Positions 53,950-63,036 of a stretch of DNA of 64,000 bases are shown one piece after another. How positions within the stretch are numbered: position 1 is the first letter of the stretch; the number at the start of each line of letters is the position of its first letter. The stretch is from JADLHS01 sp964539515 (GTDB taxonomy: Bacteria > Verrucomicrobiota > Verrucomicrobiia > Limisphaerales > JADLHS01): contig CAZIJO010000004.1 of the NCBI GenBank assembly GCA_964539515.1, positions 21,573 through 85,572 on the forward strand, read 5' to 3'. The notes under the pieces were generated by a model. It searched no databases. It was not told the DNA's origin and was given only the letters and a program-made list of their open reading frames with translations. The translations under genes and the position numbers were made by a program.

Positions 53950-55647
53950 CTATTTCAGCAACGCCGCCGCGTGCTTCCGCGCCGCTTCGCTCTGGCCGCC
54001 CAACATGCGCGCCAGCTCCGTCACGCGCGTCTTCGCGTCCAGCAATTCGATCTCCGAAATCGTCCGGCCGTCCTTCACCTGCTTGGTCACGACGTAATGC
54101 GCCGTCGCCGGTGCGGCGACCTGGGGCAGGTGGGTGATGCACAGGACCTGGCGCCGGGTGGCAATCTGCCGCATCTTCTCACCCACCGCGTTCGCCGTTT
54201 CCCCGCCGACGTTGGCATCCACTTCATCGAAGATCAGCACCGGGATTTCGTCCTCGGCCGCCAGCACCGTTTTGAGGGCCAACATGACCCGCGCCATCTC
54301 TCCCGAGGACGCAATGGCCCGCAGGGGCCTCGCCGGCTCCCCCACGTTGGGTGAGAATTGGAACTCAACGTTATCAAAACCGGTGGTTTTGGCGGGGCCG
54401 GCGTCGGCGCGCGCCGGCTCGTCCACCGCCTCGTCCCACCGGACAGTCTCAATCGCCACATCAAACTTGCTCTGTTTGAACCCTAGGTCCGCCAGCTGCC
54501 GGCTCACGGCCCGGGCGAGTTGCGGAATCACCTTGCGGCGACCCGCGGAGAGTTTGCGGCCGGCCCGCGCCAGCTCCGCGTCGAGCTGCGTCAGCGCGGC
54601 GTTGAGGCGGGCGAGTTCGGCATCGCGGCCTTCGAGTTGTTGCAACTGGCGCTCCGCCTCGACGCCAAAGGCGATGACCTCGGCGAGGGTGGCGCCGTAT
54701 TTGCGCTTCAGCGAATGGATCAGATCGAGCCGCGCTTCCAGCTGTTGCAACCGTGCCGGGTCCACGTCCACTTTGTCGGCGTAGCGGGAAAGTTCGCCCT
54801 GCAAATCACGCAGCGTGGCGACGGCTTGGGCGTGCATTTCGGTCAAGGCCGCCGCGCCCGCATCCACCCGTTGCAGTTCGAGCAGCGTGCGCCCTAGGCC
54901 GCCTGCCTGCGTGAGCAGGGAATTCTCGTTCTCCCCCAGCGCCTCGAGCGCGGCCTGGCTCAATTGCAGCAACCGCGCGGCGTTGCTGGCCCGATGATGC
55001 TCCTGTTCAATTGCGGCTTCTTCGTCCGGCTGAAACCGGGCGGCGGCAATTTCCCGCACCTGAAACCGCAACCGTTCGAGTTGCTGCGCGTAGGTTCGCT
55101 CATCCACGATTAGCGCCGCCTTTTCGCGGACCAGGCCGGCTCGGCGATCAACCAACTCGCCGAACGCCGCGCCTTCCGCTTCCAATCCCCCAAATGCATC
55201 GAGGATGGCAAGTTGCTTGGCCGGATGCAGGAGCGATTGATGGTCATGCGGCCCGTGCATATCCACCAGCCATTCGCCCAGCTGGGCAAGCACGTTGAGC
55301 GTGGTCGCCGAGCCGTTCACGAACTGCCGGTTCGTTCCCGCGGTGGTGAAACTGCGCTTGAGGATGAGTTGGTGCGCCTCACACGGCTCCAGACCATTCT
55401 CCGCCAGGAACGCCTTAACCGGCGCCCGGAGGTTGGCCACGTCAAAAACGGCTTCCACGGAACAGGCATCGCTGCCGTTGCGAATGAGCGTGCGGTCGGC
55501 CCGCTGTCCCAGCACGAGGTTGAGGGCGCCGATGACGACCGACTTGCCCGCGCCGGTCTCCCCGCTGATGGCATTGTAGCCGGGCGAAAGTTCCAGCGTC
55601 AGATCGCTTACGAGGGCGAGGTTTTTGATGCGCAGAGTCGTCAACAT
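53950..55647 (-). CDS. recN: DNA repair protein RecN
   Basis: 565 aa, standard length. ATG at 55647 gives the classical N-terminus LTTLRIKNLALVSDLTLEL with Walker A GETGAGKS; long coiled-coil middle (residues about 150-350); signature and Walker B (VLIFDEVDANVGG) in the C-terminal part, then LCITHLPQVAA. Known: SMC-like ATPase for double-strand-break repair in the cytoplasm, part of the SOS response in many bacteria. The open frame 28 codons further upstream is not used. No SOS box was looked for in detail. Confidence 0.95.
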   Translation of the reverse strand: MLTTLRIKNLALVSDLTLELSPGYNAISGETGAGKSVVIGALNLVLGQRADRTLIRNGSDACSVEAVFDVANLRAPVKAFLAENGLEPCEAHQLILKRSFTTAGTNRQFVNGSATTLNVLAQLGEWLVDMHGPHDHQSLLHPAKQLAILDAFGGLEAEGAAFGELVDRRAGLVREKAALIVDERTYAQQLERLRFQVREIAAARFQPDEEAAIEQEHHRASNAARLLQLSQAALEALGENENSLLTQAGGLGRTLLELQRVDAGAAALTEMHAQAVATLRDLQGELSRYADKVDVDPARLQQLEARLDLIHSLKRKYGATLAEVIAFGVEAERQLQQLEGRDAELARLNAALTQLDAELARAGRKLSAGRRKVIPQLARAVSRQLADLGFKQSKFDVAIETVRWDEAVDEPARADAGPAKTTGFDNVEFQFSPNVGEPARPLRAIASSGEMARVMLALKTVLAAEDEIPVLIFDEVDANVGGETANAVGEKMRQIATRRQVLCITHLPQVAAPATAHYVVTKQVKDGRTISEIELLDAKTRVTELARMLGGQSEAARKHAAALLK

Positions 55648-55796
55648 CGGTAATCTTGCCGCGATATTAGAGCGATGCGCCCCACATTCGGCAAAAGAAA
55701 AAGTTCGACGACCTCCAGCCGGGACGATCATCCGTCCGGCCCGGGCGGTGGTCCGCGTATGGCCCCCGGGCGGCTTTTTGCAGCCACGGTCTAGCC

Positions 55797-56585
55797 ATGC
55801 CGTTTACCTTCACCTTTCTCGGTAGCGGAACATCGCAAGGCGTGCCGCTCATCGGCCGCGATTATCCGCCTGAATTCCTGGCCAACCCGAAAAACCATCG
55901 CACCCGGCCGTCCATTTATGTGGCGACGGATGACACCTGTTTCCTCGTGGACACGCCGCCCGATCTTCGAATGCAATGCCTGCGCGAGAACATCAGGGCT
56001 TGTGAAGCCGTGATCTTCACCCATTCGCACGCGGATCACATCATGGGCCTGGACGACTGCCGGCGGTTTTGTGATTTGCGCGGGGGCACATCGCTGCCCA
56101 TTTTTGCCAACGCCGAGACGATGGCCGATTTGCGGCGCGTGTTTCGCTATGCCTTCCATGACGGCCCCTGGCCGAAGGGTTACTTCATCCCCGACCCGCG
56201 CATCATCACGGGCCCGTTCACCTGCGGCGACGTGGAGATCACTCCCCTGCCCTTGCCGCACGGCCAGTTTACCACGAACGGATACTTGTTCGCCCAGAAC
56301 GGAAAGAAACAGCTCGCATATCTCAACGATTGCAAGGAAGTGCCGCCGGCGGTGATTGAAGCGGTGCGCGGCGTGGAAGTGGTCGCTTTGGACGCCTTGC
56401 GGTACGCGCCGCATCCCACCCACATGTGCCTGGACGAGGCGCTCACCGCCGCGCGCCGCATTGGCGCCGGACGGACCTACCTCACCCATCTGAACCACGA
56501 TTACGATCACGACCGCGCGCAAGCCGAACTGCCGCCGGGAGTATGGTTTGCCTGGGATGGGTTGAAAGTCGTGGTGGATGCGTGA
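55797..56585 (+). CDS. MBL-fold phosphoribosyl 1,2-cyclic phosphate phosphodiesterase-like (PhnP-like)
   Basis: 262 aa, cytoplasmic. Metallo-beta-lactamase fold: FLGSGTSQGVPLIG start, the metal motif THSHADHIMGLDD, further ligands in PLPHGQF and THLNHDYDH. The sequence matches the PhnP/lipB-adjacent hydrolase group. Known: PhnP cleaves cyclic ribose phosphates in phosphonate degradation, but many homologues lie outside phn loci as here. The following gene starts at the stop codon region (within a few nt), so the two are co-transcribed. Confidence 0.87.
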   Translation: MPFTFTFLGSGTSQGVPLIGRDYPPEFLANPKNHRTRPSIYVATDDTCFLVDTPPDLRMQCLRENIRACEAVIFTHSHADHIMGLDDCRRFCDLRGGTSLPIFANAETMADLRRVFRYAFHDGPWPKGYFIPDPRIITGPFTCGDVEITPLPLPHGQFTTNGYLFAQNGKKQLAYLNDCKEVPPAVIEAVRGVEVVALDALRYAPHPTHMCLDEALTAARRIGAGRTYLTHLNHDYDHDRAQAELPPGVWFAWDGLKVVVDA

Positions 56586-56586
56586 C

Positions 56587-58200
56587 ATGAAATCCATCCA
56601 GTTTCTTATTGGCATCGGCGCCGCGCTGGCCCTGTCCCTCCCGGCGCCGTTGCCGGCGCTGGCCGGGGGTGAAGAAGTCGTGGTCGTTTACAACTCGCGC
56701 TTGACGGAATCGAAAGCCCTGGCCGATTACTACGCCCGGAAGCGCAACGTGCCGCAGGAACAGGTGTTCGGCTTCAAACTCCCCGTCGGCGATGAGATCT
56801 CGCGGAAGGAGTTTCACGAGGACCTGCAACGCCCGCTCGCTCAAAAGCTCGCCGCCCAGAACCTGTGGCAGTTCGGCCCGGGGGAGTTGCCCGGCACCAA
56901 CGGCCACCCCGTGCCGGCCACCCGGAAAGTCGTCGCGTCCAAGATTCGTTACGCCGTGTTGTGTTACGGCGTCCCTTTGAAAATTCTCCGCGACCCGAAC
57001 CTGCGCGAACCCGCCGAGGAAACGATGCGCCCCGAGTTTCGCCGCAATGAAGCCGCCGTGGACAGTGAACTGGCCTGCCTGCCTCGCCTTCAGGAAAAGA
57101 CGGTGCTCGCCGGCCCTTTCGGCAATCCGCTCTTTGGCGTGACCAATGCCGCCCGGCTGCATCCAACCAATGGCCTGTTGATTGTCGCGCGCCTCGATGC
57201 CCCCACCCCGCGGTTGGCCCGCGGGCTGGTGGACAAGGCGTTGCAGGCCGAGGCTGACGGTTTGTGGGGGCGCGCTTATTTCGATTTGCGCAATATTACC
57301 GAGCCCGCGTACAAGCCGGGCGACGACTGGATTCGCAACGCCGCGCAGCTGGCGCGGCAGGCCGGCTTCGATACCATTGTGGACGAGAATGGCGGCGTCT
57401 GGCCCGCCAGTTTCCCGATGGATCACATCGCGCTCTACGTGGGCTGGTACACCGAGCACGTCACCGGCCCTTTCACCCGGCCCGAGGTGGAATTCATGCC
57501 GGGCGCCTTCGCCTACCATTTGCACTCGTACAACGCCGCCTCCCTGCGCACCACCAATAACAACTGGGCGGGGCCGCTGCTCGCGAAAGGCGCCACCTGT
57601 ACGATGGGAAGTGTGGACGAACCCTACCTTGGGGGTACCCCGGAGCCGGCGGTCTTTGCCTCCCGCTGGTTGTTCCTCGGTTTCACGTTCGGCGAAGCCG
57701 CCAGCGCCGCCCAGTCCGTATTGTCCTGGCAAACCACGGTGGTGGGTGACCCGCTGTACCGACCGTTTGGCAAAATCCCGCTGGAAGCCCAGCAAGAGCT
57801 CGAACAACGGAAGAGCCCATTGATCGAATGGTCCGTCCTCCGGCTGGCCAACCTGGCCCGGATGAACGGCGCGACTCCCGCCACGCTCGCGGTTTCCCTG
57901 GAAGAGACGCCCGCAACCAAGGAGAGCGCGGTGTTGACCGCGAAACTGGGCGATTTTTATGCGGCGCAAGGCAAACCGAGTTCGGCCATCGCCGCTTACC
58001 AGCGCGCCCTGACCCTGGCCCCATCGCCCCAACACCGGCTCAGCCTGCGCCTGACCCTCGCCGACAAACTCCTGGCGGAGAAACGCCAGGATGAAGCCCG
58101 CAAGAACTACGAACTGCTGCTTGCGGAAAACCCGGACTATCCGGACGCGGACCTCATCCGCCAGCGGCTGGCGGCCTTGGCCACCGTCGGGGAGAAGTGA
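56587..58200 (+). CDS. TIGR03790 family secreted protein with C-terminal TPRs
   Basis: 537 aa. Signal peptide (residues 1-27, ALALSLPAPLPALAG). Residues about 30-400 match TIGR03790 (VVVVYNSRLTESKALADYYA start, YAVLCYGVPLKI, HSYNAASLRTTNNNWAG, GDPLYRPFG). The last about 130 residues hold TPR-like helices (AKLGDFYAAQGKPSSAIAAYQRAL). Known: the family is found in Verrucomicrobia, Planctomycetes, Acidobacteria and myxobacteria, with no known function. Start ATG 56587 chosen; ATG 56578 overlapping the previous gene is an alternative. Confidence 0.85.
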   Translation: MKSIQFLIGIGAALALSLPAPLPALAGGEEVVVVYNSRLTESKALADYYARKRNVPQEQVFGFKLPVGDEISRKEFHEDLQRPLAQKLAAQNLWQFGPGELPGTNGHPVPATRKVVASKIRYAVLCYGVPLKILRDPNLREPAEETMRPEFRRNEAAVDSELACLPRLQEKTVLAGPFGNPLFGVTNAARLHPTNGLLIVARLDAPTPRLARGLVDKALQAEADGLWGRAYFDLRNITEPAYKPGDDWIRNAAQLARQAGFDTIVDENGGVWPASFPMDHIALYVGWYTEHVTGPFTRPEVEFMPGAFAYHLHSYNAASLRTTNNNWAGPLLAKGATCTMGSVDEPYLGGTPEPAVFASRWLFLGFTFGEAASAAQSVLSWQTTVVGDPLYRPFGKIPLEAQQELEQRKSPLIEWSVLRLANLARMNGATPATLAVSLEETPATKESAVLTAKLGDFYAAQGKPSSAIAAYQRALTLAPSPQHRLSLRLTLADKLLAEKRQDEARKNYELLLAENPDYPDADLIRQRLAALATVGEK

Positions 58201-58350
58201 GCAAGCTCCGGCGCCGCCCGGCCCGCGTTGAGGTTGAAGGTGAGGTTTTCAAACTTTCAAACTTCCATCGACGATGTTCGGCTTGACGAAAATCCCGCGA
58301 CGGAGTCTGCTGGTGCGAAGTTCGCCGGCCCTCGAGGCGAACGGGCCCGC

Positions 58351-58425
58351 GCCAGTTTAGCTCAGTGGTAGAGCAACGGTTTTGTAAACCGTCGGTCGTC
58401 GGTTCAAATCCGACAACTGGCTCCA
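58351..58425 (+). tRNA. tRNA-Thr (anticodon TGT)
   Basis: 75 nt with CCA encoded. Acceptor stem GCCAGTT/AACTGGC, D-loop GCTCAGTGGTAGAGC, anticodon stem ACGGT/ACCGT enclosing TTTGTAA (anticodon TGT), and T-arm GTCGG-TTCAAAT-CCGAC. Reads ACA (and related) threonine codons. Confidence 0.95.
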
Positions 58426-58591
58426 ACTCCCTCGTTACACTGCTATTACACTCTGCCCGCTCTGCTGCTACACTTTCGACACCAAAAGTTTTGCCTAAGA
58501 GCATCGAAATCTCAGGAAACTCTAGTTAACTCGGATTTGGTAAAATTTGAGTCTCCAGTGGTTGAGCCTGGGCGGTTCACCACAGCGATCC

Positions 58592-59380
58592 TCAAAAGCG
58601 ACTCCCGGAGCTGTCAAACTCCGGGAGTCTCCGCGGCAAAGCAGGGGGATTTCCCAATGACTTTAATTCAGGAGGAAGGCCTTCTTTCCCAACTTGGGCG
58701 ACCACGATTGCCCCGACAATAGCGCCCACTGTGTCGGTGTCTCCGCCACAATCCAGTGCGACTCCAGCGCCTTTTAAAAATCACGGTGGTGCCGCAGCCA
58801 AACGTAGAGCGCGACCGGAACTGAGTGATACGCGTAGCCGGTAACACCCTTCTGTAAACCAAGTGAGTCGGCAAATTCCTCCACTGACTTTGCCGAAACC
58901 AGTGCATCCGCCACTTTTTCACAATTGCCGATCCACTCTTCATGGCAACCCAGAACGGATTGGTGTGCCAGCCATTGCTCGATGGGTTCATGCTGATACA
59001 CAGCCCAAGCCGCTGCCTCGGGCACCGCCAGCCCGGCGGCCTCGGCCTTCGGATCGGTGTGGGTGAGTCGGGTTGAGGCTGAAACGAATGCACGTCGTTT
59101 AGCCGGATCGGCGGCGAAAATGAGCCCGCAGTGCTTGGGCAACAAACAACGTGTGTTCGGTGTCATCACTCACCATGCCACGGCCAAACAGGAAGCGGTG
59201 CGGCCACTTACCGTGCCACATCCGCCGGATACGATCCTGCGAAATTCCCTCGGCTGCCAACCCCAGCACATCCCCAGCCGCCGTGCCCAGCAATACTCCG
59301 GCGAAGCGATTCTGCATATCAGGGGTGAGGGATGATGAGGCCATATCAACGACCTTTTTTGCCATCGACTCTTCGCTCAT
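58592..59380 (-). pseudogene. ADP-ribosylglycohydrolase, disrupted
   Basis: Fragments of one ADP-ribosylglycohydrolase in different frames. 5' part from ATG 59380 has the N-terminal FAGVLLGTAAGDVLGLAAEG and the metal motif SDDTEHT; it then breaks, and about 50-60 expected residues are missing. The middle continues in another frame (FAADPAKRRAFVSASTRLTHTDPKA ... HSVPVALYVWLRHH, in parts). A second shift at TTTTTAAAAGG (about 58775) leads to CGGDTDTVGAIVGAIV, the C-terminal metal motif. Known: these enzymes remove ADP-ribose from proteins or dinitrogenase reductase. With a deletion and two frame breaks this copy is inactive unless there are assembly errors. Confidence 0.75.
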
Positions 59381-59436
59381 GTCGGCAAATTCGTCGAACA
59401 GGCAATTCACATCCCTTTGCGCTCCAGTTGGCGGAC

Positions 59437-59592
59437 TCAGTCCGCAGGAATGGATTTGAATCCATAGACGACTCCCGCCACACCGCCGGTGACACAGCCC
59501 GTCGTATCCGTGTCTCCGCCGAGATTGATGGCCTTCAAAACACAATCGCGATAATTCTCCGTCGTCAGCAGACACCAGAGACTGGCGGCTGC
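59437..59592 (-). pseudogene. C-terminal remnant of a second ADP-ribosylglycohydrolase
   Basis: About 50 codons reading SLWCLLTTENYRDCVLKAI then NLGGDTDTTGCVTGG and ending at a stop after SIPAD. This is the C-terminal metal motif of the family. No N-terminal part is found upstream. It precedes the other disrupted copy on the same strand, so the pair looks like a decayed tandem duplication. Confidence 0.7.
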
Positions 59593-59817
59593 CGCTGGCG
59601 CTGAGGGAGGGGAATTGTAATTACCTTCAGCCTGTCTCCGGTTGCATGAGGCAGATCGTCGGAATGAGCGGGCATGGATTCCAAAATCCCCATAACTTTG
59701 TTCGTGCGGAAAGCGAGGCATGGCGGTCTAATTCCACAGGTCCTGGGAATCATTCGATAGACGGCGGTGTTCAAGACAGGAAGCAGGAGTTGTCTGGCGG
59801 TTAAAACCATAAACCAC

Positions 59818-59823
59818 AGGAGA
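59818..59823 (+). promoter_or_regulatory. Shine-Dalgarno of the cassette lipoprotein gene
   Basis: AGGAGA four bases before ATG 59828, the strongest ribosome-binding site seen in the window. It supports this start. Confidence 0.65.
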
Positions 59824-59827
59824 ACCC

Positions 59828-60952
59828 ATGAAGTCGAAGGCACTATGGATGGTGGCGCTCGCGGTGATCACGGGCGCGTGTTCGAGAGGCAACGTGAGCG
59901 GCGGGGCGACCAGCAGCGACGAGGTTGCCGAGGCCACGGCCATGATGGGCAACTACGAGGCCCAGCAAAAAGCGGCCGCTGCGGCGCGGGCCAAAGACCC
60001 GGTGTGGAAACCAACATGCGGCGAGGTCGGATTGATTCAGGTTGGCGATTCCAAGAAACCCGGGGCGCTGAAGAATTTCTGTCTGAACGCCGAAGGTAAC
60101 ATCCTCGCCTGCTTTGCGCCGCCAGAGCCGCAGAACACCCCGGCCATCCGGGTGTATTCACCGAAGGGGGAGTTGCTGCAGACGCTGCCGCTGTCGATCA
60201 AGCCAGGGGCGATCTGCGTGGCGAAGGATGGCTCCATTTTTGTGGCGGGCGATGGGAAGGTGCTGAAGTTGGACGCCGCTGGGAAGGTGTTGGCCTCGGC
60301 GGTGTCACCGGTGGCCAACGAGCCGGTGATCATCACCCAGGAGATGGAAGAGATGATCAAGCAATCCGGACGTCCCATCAAGGAGGAGACCGAAAACATG
60401 AAGGCCAACCTGGAACGGAGGCGGGCAGATGTGACCGGGCTGGCTGTGACGGAGCAGGACGTTTTCATGGCGGTCGGGGCGCCAAGCGACTTCAGCTACC
60501 GGGTCTATCGGTTTGATCACACTTTGGGAAGTCCGCAGCTGGTGGTTGAGAAGCTGCGCGGCTGTTGCGGGCAGATGGATATCCAAACACATGACGGAAA
60601 GCTTTGGATTCCGCACAATGCACGTCACAGCGTCGAAAGCCGGGATCGTGACGGGAAACAACTCACCAAGTTCGGCAAAGCCGGCAAAGTGAAAGCGGCT
60701 GATTTCGGCGGCTGTTGCGAACCAAAGAACCTGAGGGTGCTGCCGAACGGCGACATTTTGGCGGCCGAGTCTGGACCGCCCACGTGCATCAAACGATTCT
60801 CGGCGGAGGGCAAATTCATCGAAGTCCTGGCGGTGACGAAGGAGGATGGCGATTGCGTTCGCGTCACCGTGGAAGTGAGTCCGGACGGGAGCCGCTATTA
60901 TCTGCTGAATACCAAACGGGACGCGATTCTCGTTTTCGGGGTGAAGAGCTGA
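59828..60952 (+). CDS. Cysteine-rich NHL-like propeller lipoprotein
   Basis: 374 aa. Lipobox ITGAC with lipid-anchored Cys18. The mature part is a beta-propeller of NHL/SMP-30-like blades (LNAEGNILACF, VAKDGSIFVAGDGKVLKLDAAG, RVLPNGDILAAESGP, SPDGSRYYLLNTK). Unusual for an exported propeller are two Cys-Cys pairs, C246-C247 (GCCGQMD) and C296-C297 (GGCCEPKN), plus several single cysteines. These could bind a metal or a cluster or form disulfides; I cannot decide. First gene of a tight three-gene unit with the PhnD-like/PQQ fusion (25 nt) and the phosphatase-like lipoprotein. Function unknown. Confidence 0.78.
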   Translation: MKSKALWMVALAVITGACSRGNVSGGATSSDEVAEATAMMGNYEAQQKAAAAARAKDPVWKPTCGEVGLIQVGDSKKPGALKNFCLNAEGNILACFAPPEPQNTPAIRVYSPKGELLQTLPLSIKPGAICVAKDGSIFVAGDGKVLKLDAAGKVLASAVSPVANEPVIITQEMEEMIKQSGRPIKEETENMKANLERRRADVTGLAVTEQDVFMAVGAPSDFSYRVYRFDHTLGSPQLVVEKLRGCCGQMDIQTHDGKLWIPHNARHSVESRDRDGKQLTKFGKAGKVKAADFGGCCEPKNLRVLPNGDILAAESGPPTCIKRFSAEGKFIEVLAVTKEDGDCVRVTVEVSPDGSRYYLLNTKRDAILVFGVKS

Positions 60953-60977
60953 GCCTGATTAAACCGCCAAGACCTTC

Positions 60978-63032
60978 ATGAAGCGCTGGTATCAGGGTGG
61001 TGGCATTGGTCGGGGGGGGCTGTTGCTGGCGATCGTTTTGTTGGCCATGGGCGGAGTCGTCGGTAAGACCGCGCCGCGTGAACCCGCACCGGTCATGTTG
61101 GTGGTCATGGACCCGCTGGCCAAGGAACTGGCCTGCGCATGCGTGAAAGGCTACGGCCAGCGCGATTACCGCAAGCTGGCGGCGCGGTTGCAGACGGCCC
61201 TCAAGCAGCCCGTCCGCATCGAGTTCTCCGACGATCTCGCCGAAACCCTCGCCCTAGCCAGTCCGGGGCAGGAAATAATTGTCGTCGGCGAGCAATCGCT
61301 GGTCGCACAGAGCGCAAAAGGGGCGGCGCTCAAGTGTCACCCGATCTGTGAACTGACCGACCCGGAAGGCAGCACCACCCTCACCGGCTCGTTCGTGGCT
61401 CGATCCGGCGATCCAGCAAGGGAACTGAAGGACATCCCGGGAAGAAAGCTGCTTTTTGGCATGGCCGACACGGCCGAAAACCACGCTGCCGCTCAGTCGG
61501 CCCTGCGGGCTGCCGGGGTTGAATCTCCGGCGCCAGCGGGAAAAAGTGCGACCTACACTGATGCGGCGCTAGATGTGTTGGATAACCAATCGGCGCCGCA
61601 CCCGGTGGCGGTGATTCCCGGTTATGCGGTGCGGTTGCTCGAAGGCTGCGGCAGCGTCAAGCCGGGCGAGTTGAAAATAATTGGAAAAACCCAACCCCTG
61701 CCGTTCATCACGGTGTTTATCGCCGACTCCATCCTGCCCGAGAAGGAAAAGCAGATTCGCCAGACCTTGCTGGACATCAAAAGTGACGCCAAGCTGCTCC
61801 ATGCCTTGGAGAGCCGTGACGGTTTCCAGCCGGTAAATGTCCTCAAGTCTGACAAACCGCAGGCGAACACCGCAGTGGACTGGCCGGATTGGCGCGGGCC
61901 GAGTCGCGATGGCCATGTGCCCCGACTACCAGCCCGGTTGCCGGAGACTGCGAAATTCATCTGGAAAAAGGCCGCCATGACTGGCGGCCTTGCCGGTTTA
62001 AGCGTCAGCGGTGGGCGACTGATTCTGGCCGAACGTGATTTCGCTGAAGAGCACGACGTCTATCGCTGCCTTCATGCGGACAGTGGCGAACTGCTCTGGC
62101 GCGCGGAATTTCCGGCGCGCGGTAAATTGGATTACGGCCAGTCGCCGCGCGCGACGCCGGTCATTCGCGAGGGCAGAGCGTACCTTCTCGGTGCGTTTGG
62201 AGATTTGCGGTGTATCAACGTCACGGATGGCAGGCTGGTCTGGAAGCGACAGCTACCGCGTGAGTTTCAGGCGGAATTACCGACGTGGGGCATGTGTTCC
62301 ACGCCCCTCGTGGTGGATGATCTGCTCATCGTGAATCCCGGCGGTACGAACGCCTCGTTGGCGGCATTGGATCGAAATACCGGTCGCACCCGCTGGACCT
62401 CGCCGGGAGCTCCCGCAGCGTACGCAGCCTTCATCTGCGGTGAATTCGGCGGGCGGCGCCAGATCGTGGGTTACGACCAGCATTCGCTTGGCGGCTGGGA
62501 CGTGAAAACGGGTCGCCGACTTTGGCAACTGGTGCCGCCAACCGAAGGCGATTTTAATGTGCCCACTCCCATCGCGCTAAATGGTGGAGTTATCGTCGCC
62601 ACGGAGAACAACGGGACGCGATTTTATCGCTTCGACGAATCGGGCCGGATCCTTGCCAAAGCGGCGGCGGAGTTTGCGGACCTGTCCCCTGACACGACGA
62701 CCCCGGTCGTGACCCGGGGCCGGTTGTTCGGAACCGACCAGGGTCTGCGTTGCCTCGATGTGCAGAATGCCTTGAAGCCCGTCTGGCATCGCGAGGACGA
62801 CGCCCTGGGCGATTACACAACTCTGATCGCGGATACGGACCGGGTGTTGGTGATCACGCTCGGTGGCGAACTCATTTTGTTGGACGCTCGGACCGACGAG
62901 TGCGCCGTCCTTTCACGGTTGCGGGTGTTTGAAAACGACGTGGAGGTCTATTCGCATCCGGCGGTGGTGGGAACGCGGCTTTACCTGCGGGGCGGTTCCA
63001 GTGTGGTTTGCCTGGACCTGGCGACAAACTGA
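60978..63032 (+). CDS. PhnD-like substrate-binding domain fused to PQQ-type beta-propeller
   Basis: 684 aa, signal peptide or N-terminal anchor at residues 12-30 (GGLLLAIVLLAMGGVVG). Residues about 36-295: PhnD-type periplasmic binding fold (VMLVVMDPLAKELACACVKGYGQRDY, LAARLQTALKQPVRIEFSDDL, both read in parts; later GSFVARSGDPARELKDIPG and VAVIPGYAVRLLEGCG). From about residue 300, VDWPDWRGPSRDGHVP opens a PQQ-like propeller with blades such as GRLILAERD, DSGELLWRAEFPA and NTGRTRWTSPG. Known: PhnD-type domains bind phosphonate, phosphate-like or arsenite ligands for transport or sensing; PQQ-like propellers act as dehydrogenases or scaffolds. No catalytic PQQ ligands are confirmed. Inferred: a binding/sensing protein coupled to the neighbouring phosphatase-like lipoprotein. 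Confidence 0.8.
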   Translation: MKRWYQGGGIGRGGLLLAIVLLAMGGVVGKTAPREPAPVMLVVMDPLAKELACACVKGYGQRDYRKLAARLQTALKQPVRIEFSDDLAETLALASPGQEIIVVGEQSLVAQSAKGAALKCHPICELTDPEGSTTLTGSFVARSGDPARELKDIPGRKLLFGMADTAENHAAAQSALRAAGVESPAPAGKSATYTDAALDVLDNQSAPHPVAVIPGYAVRLLEGCGSVKPGELKIIGKTQPLPFITVFIADSILPEKEKQIRQTLLDIKSDAKLLHALESRDGFQPVNVLKSDKPQANTAVDWPDWRGPSRDGHVPRLPARLPETAKFIWKKAAMTGGLAGLSVSGGRLILAERDFAEEHDVYRCLHADSGELLWRAEFPARGKLDYGQSPRATPVIREGRAYLLGAFGDLRCINVTDGRLVWKRQLPREFQAELPTWGMCSTPLVVDDLLIVNPGGTNASLAALDRNTGRTRWTSPGAPAAYAAFICGEFGGRRQIVGYDQHSLGGWDVKTGRRLWQLVPPTEGDFNVPTPIALNGGVIVATENNGTRFYRFDESGRILAKAAAEFADLSPDTTTPVVTRGRLFGTDQGLRCLDVQNALKPVWHREDDALGDYTTLIADTDRVLVITLGGELILLDARTDECAVLSRLRVFENDVEVYSHPAVVGTRLYLRGGSSVVCLDLATN

Positions 63033-63036
63033 CGTC

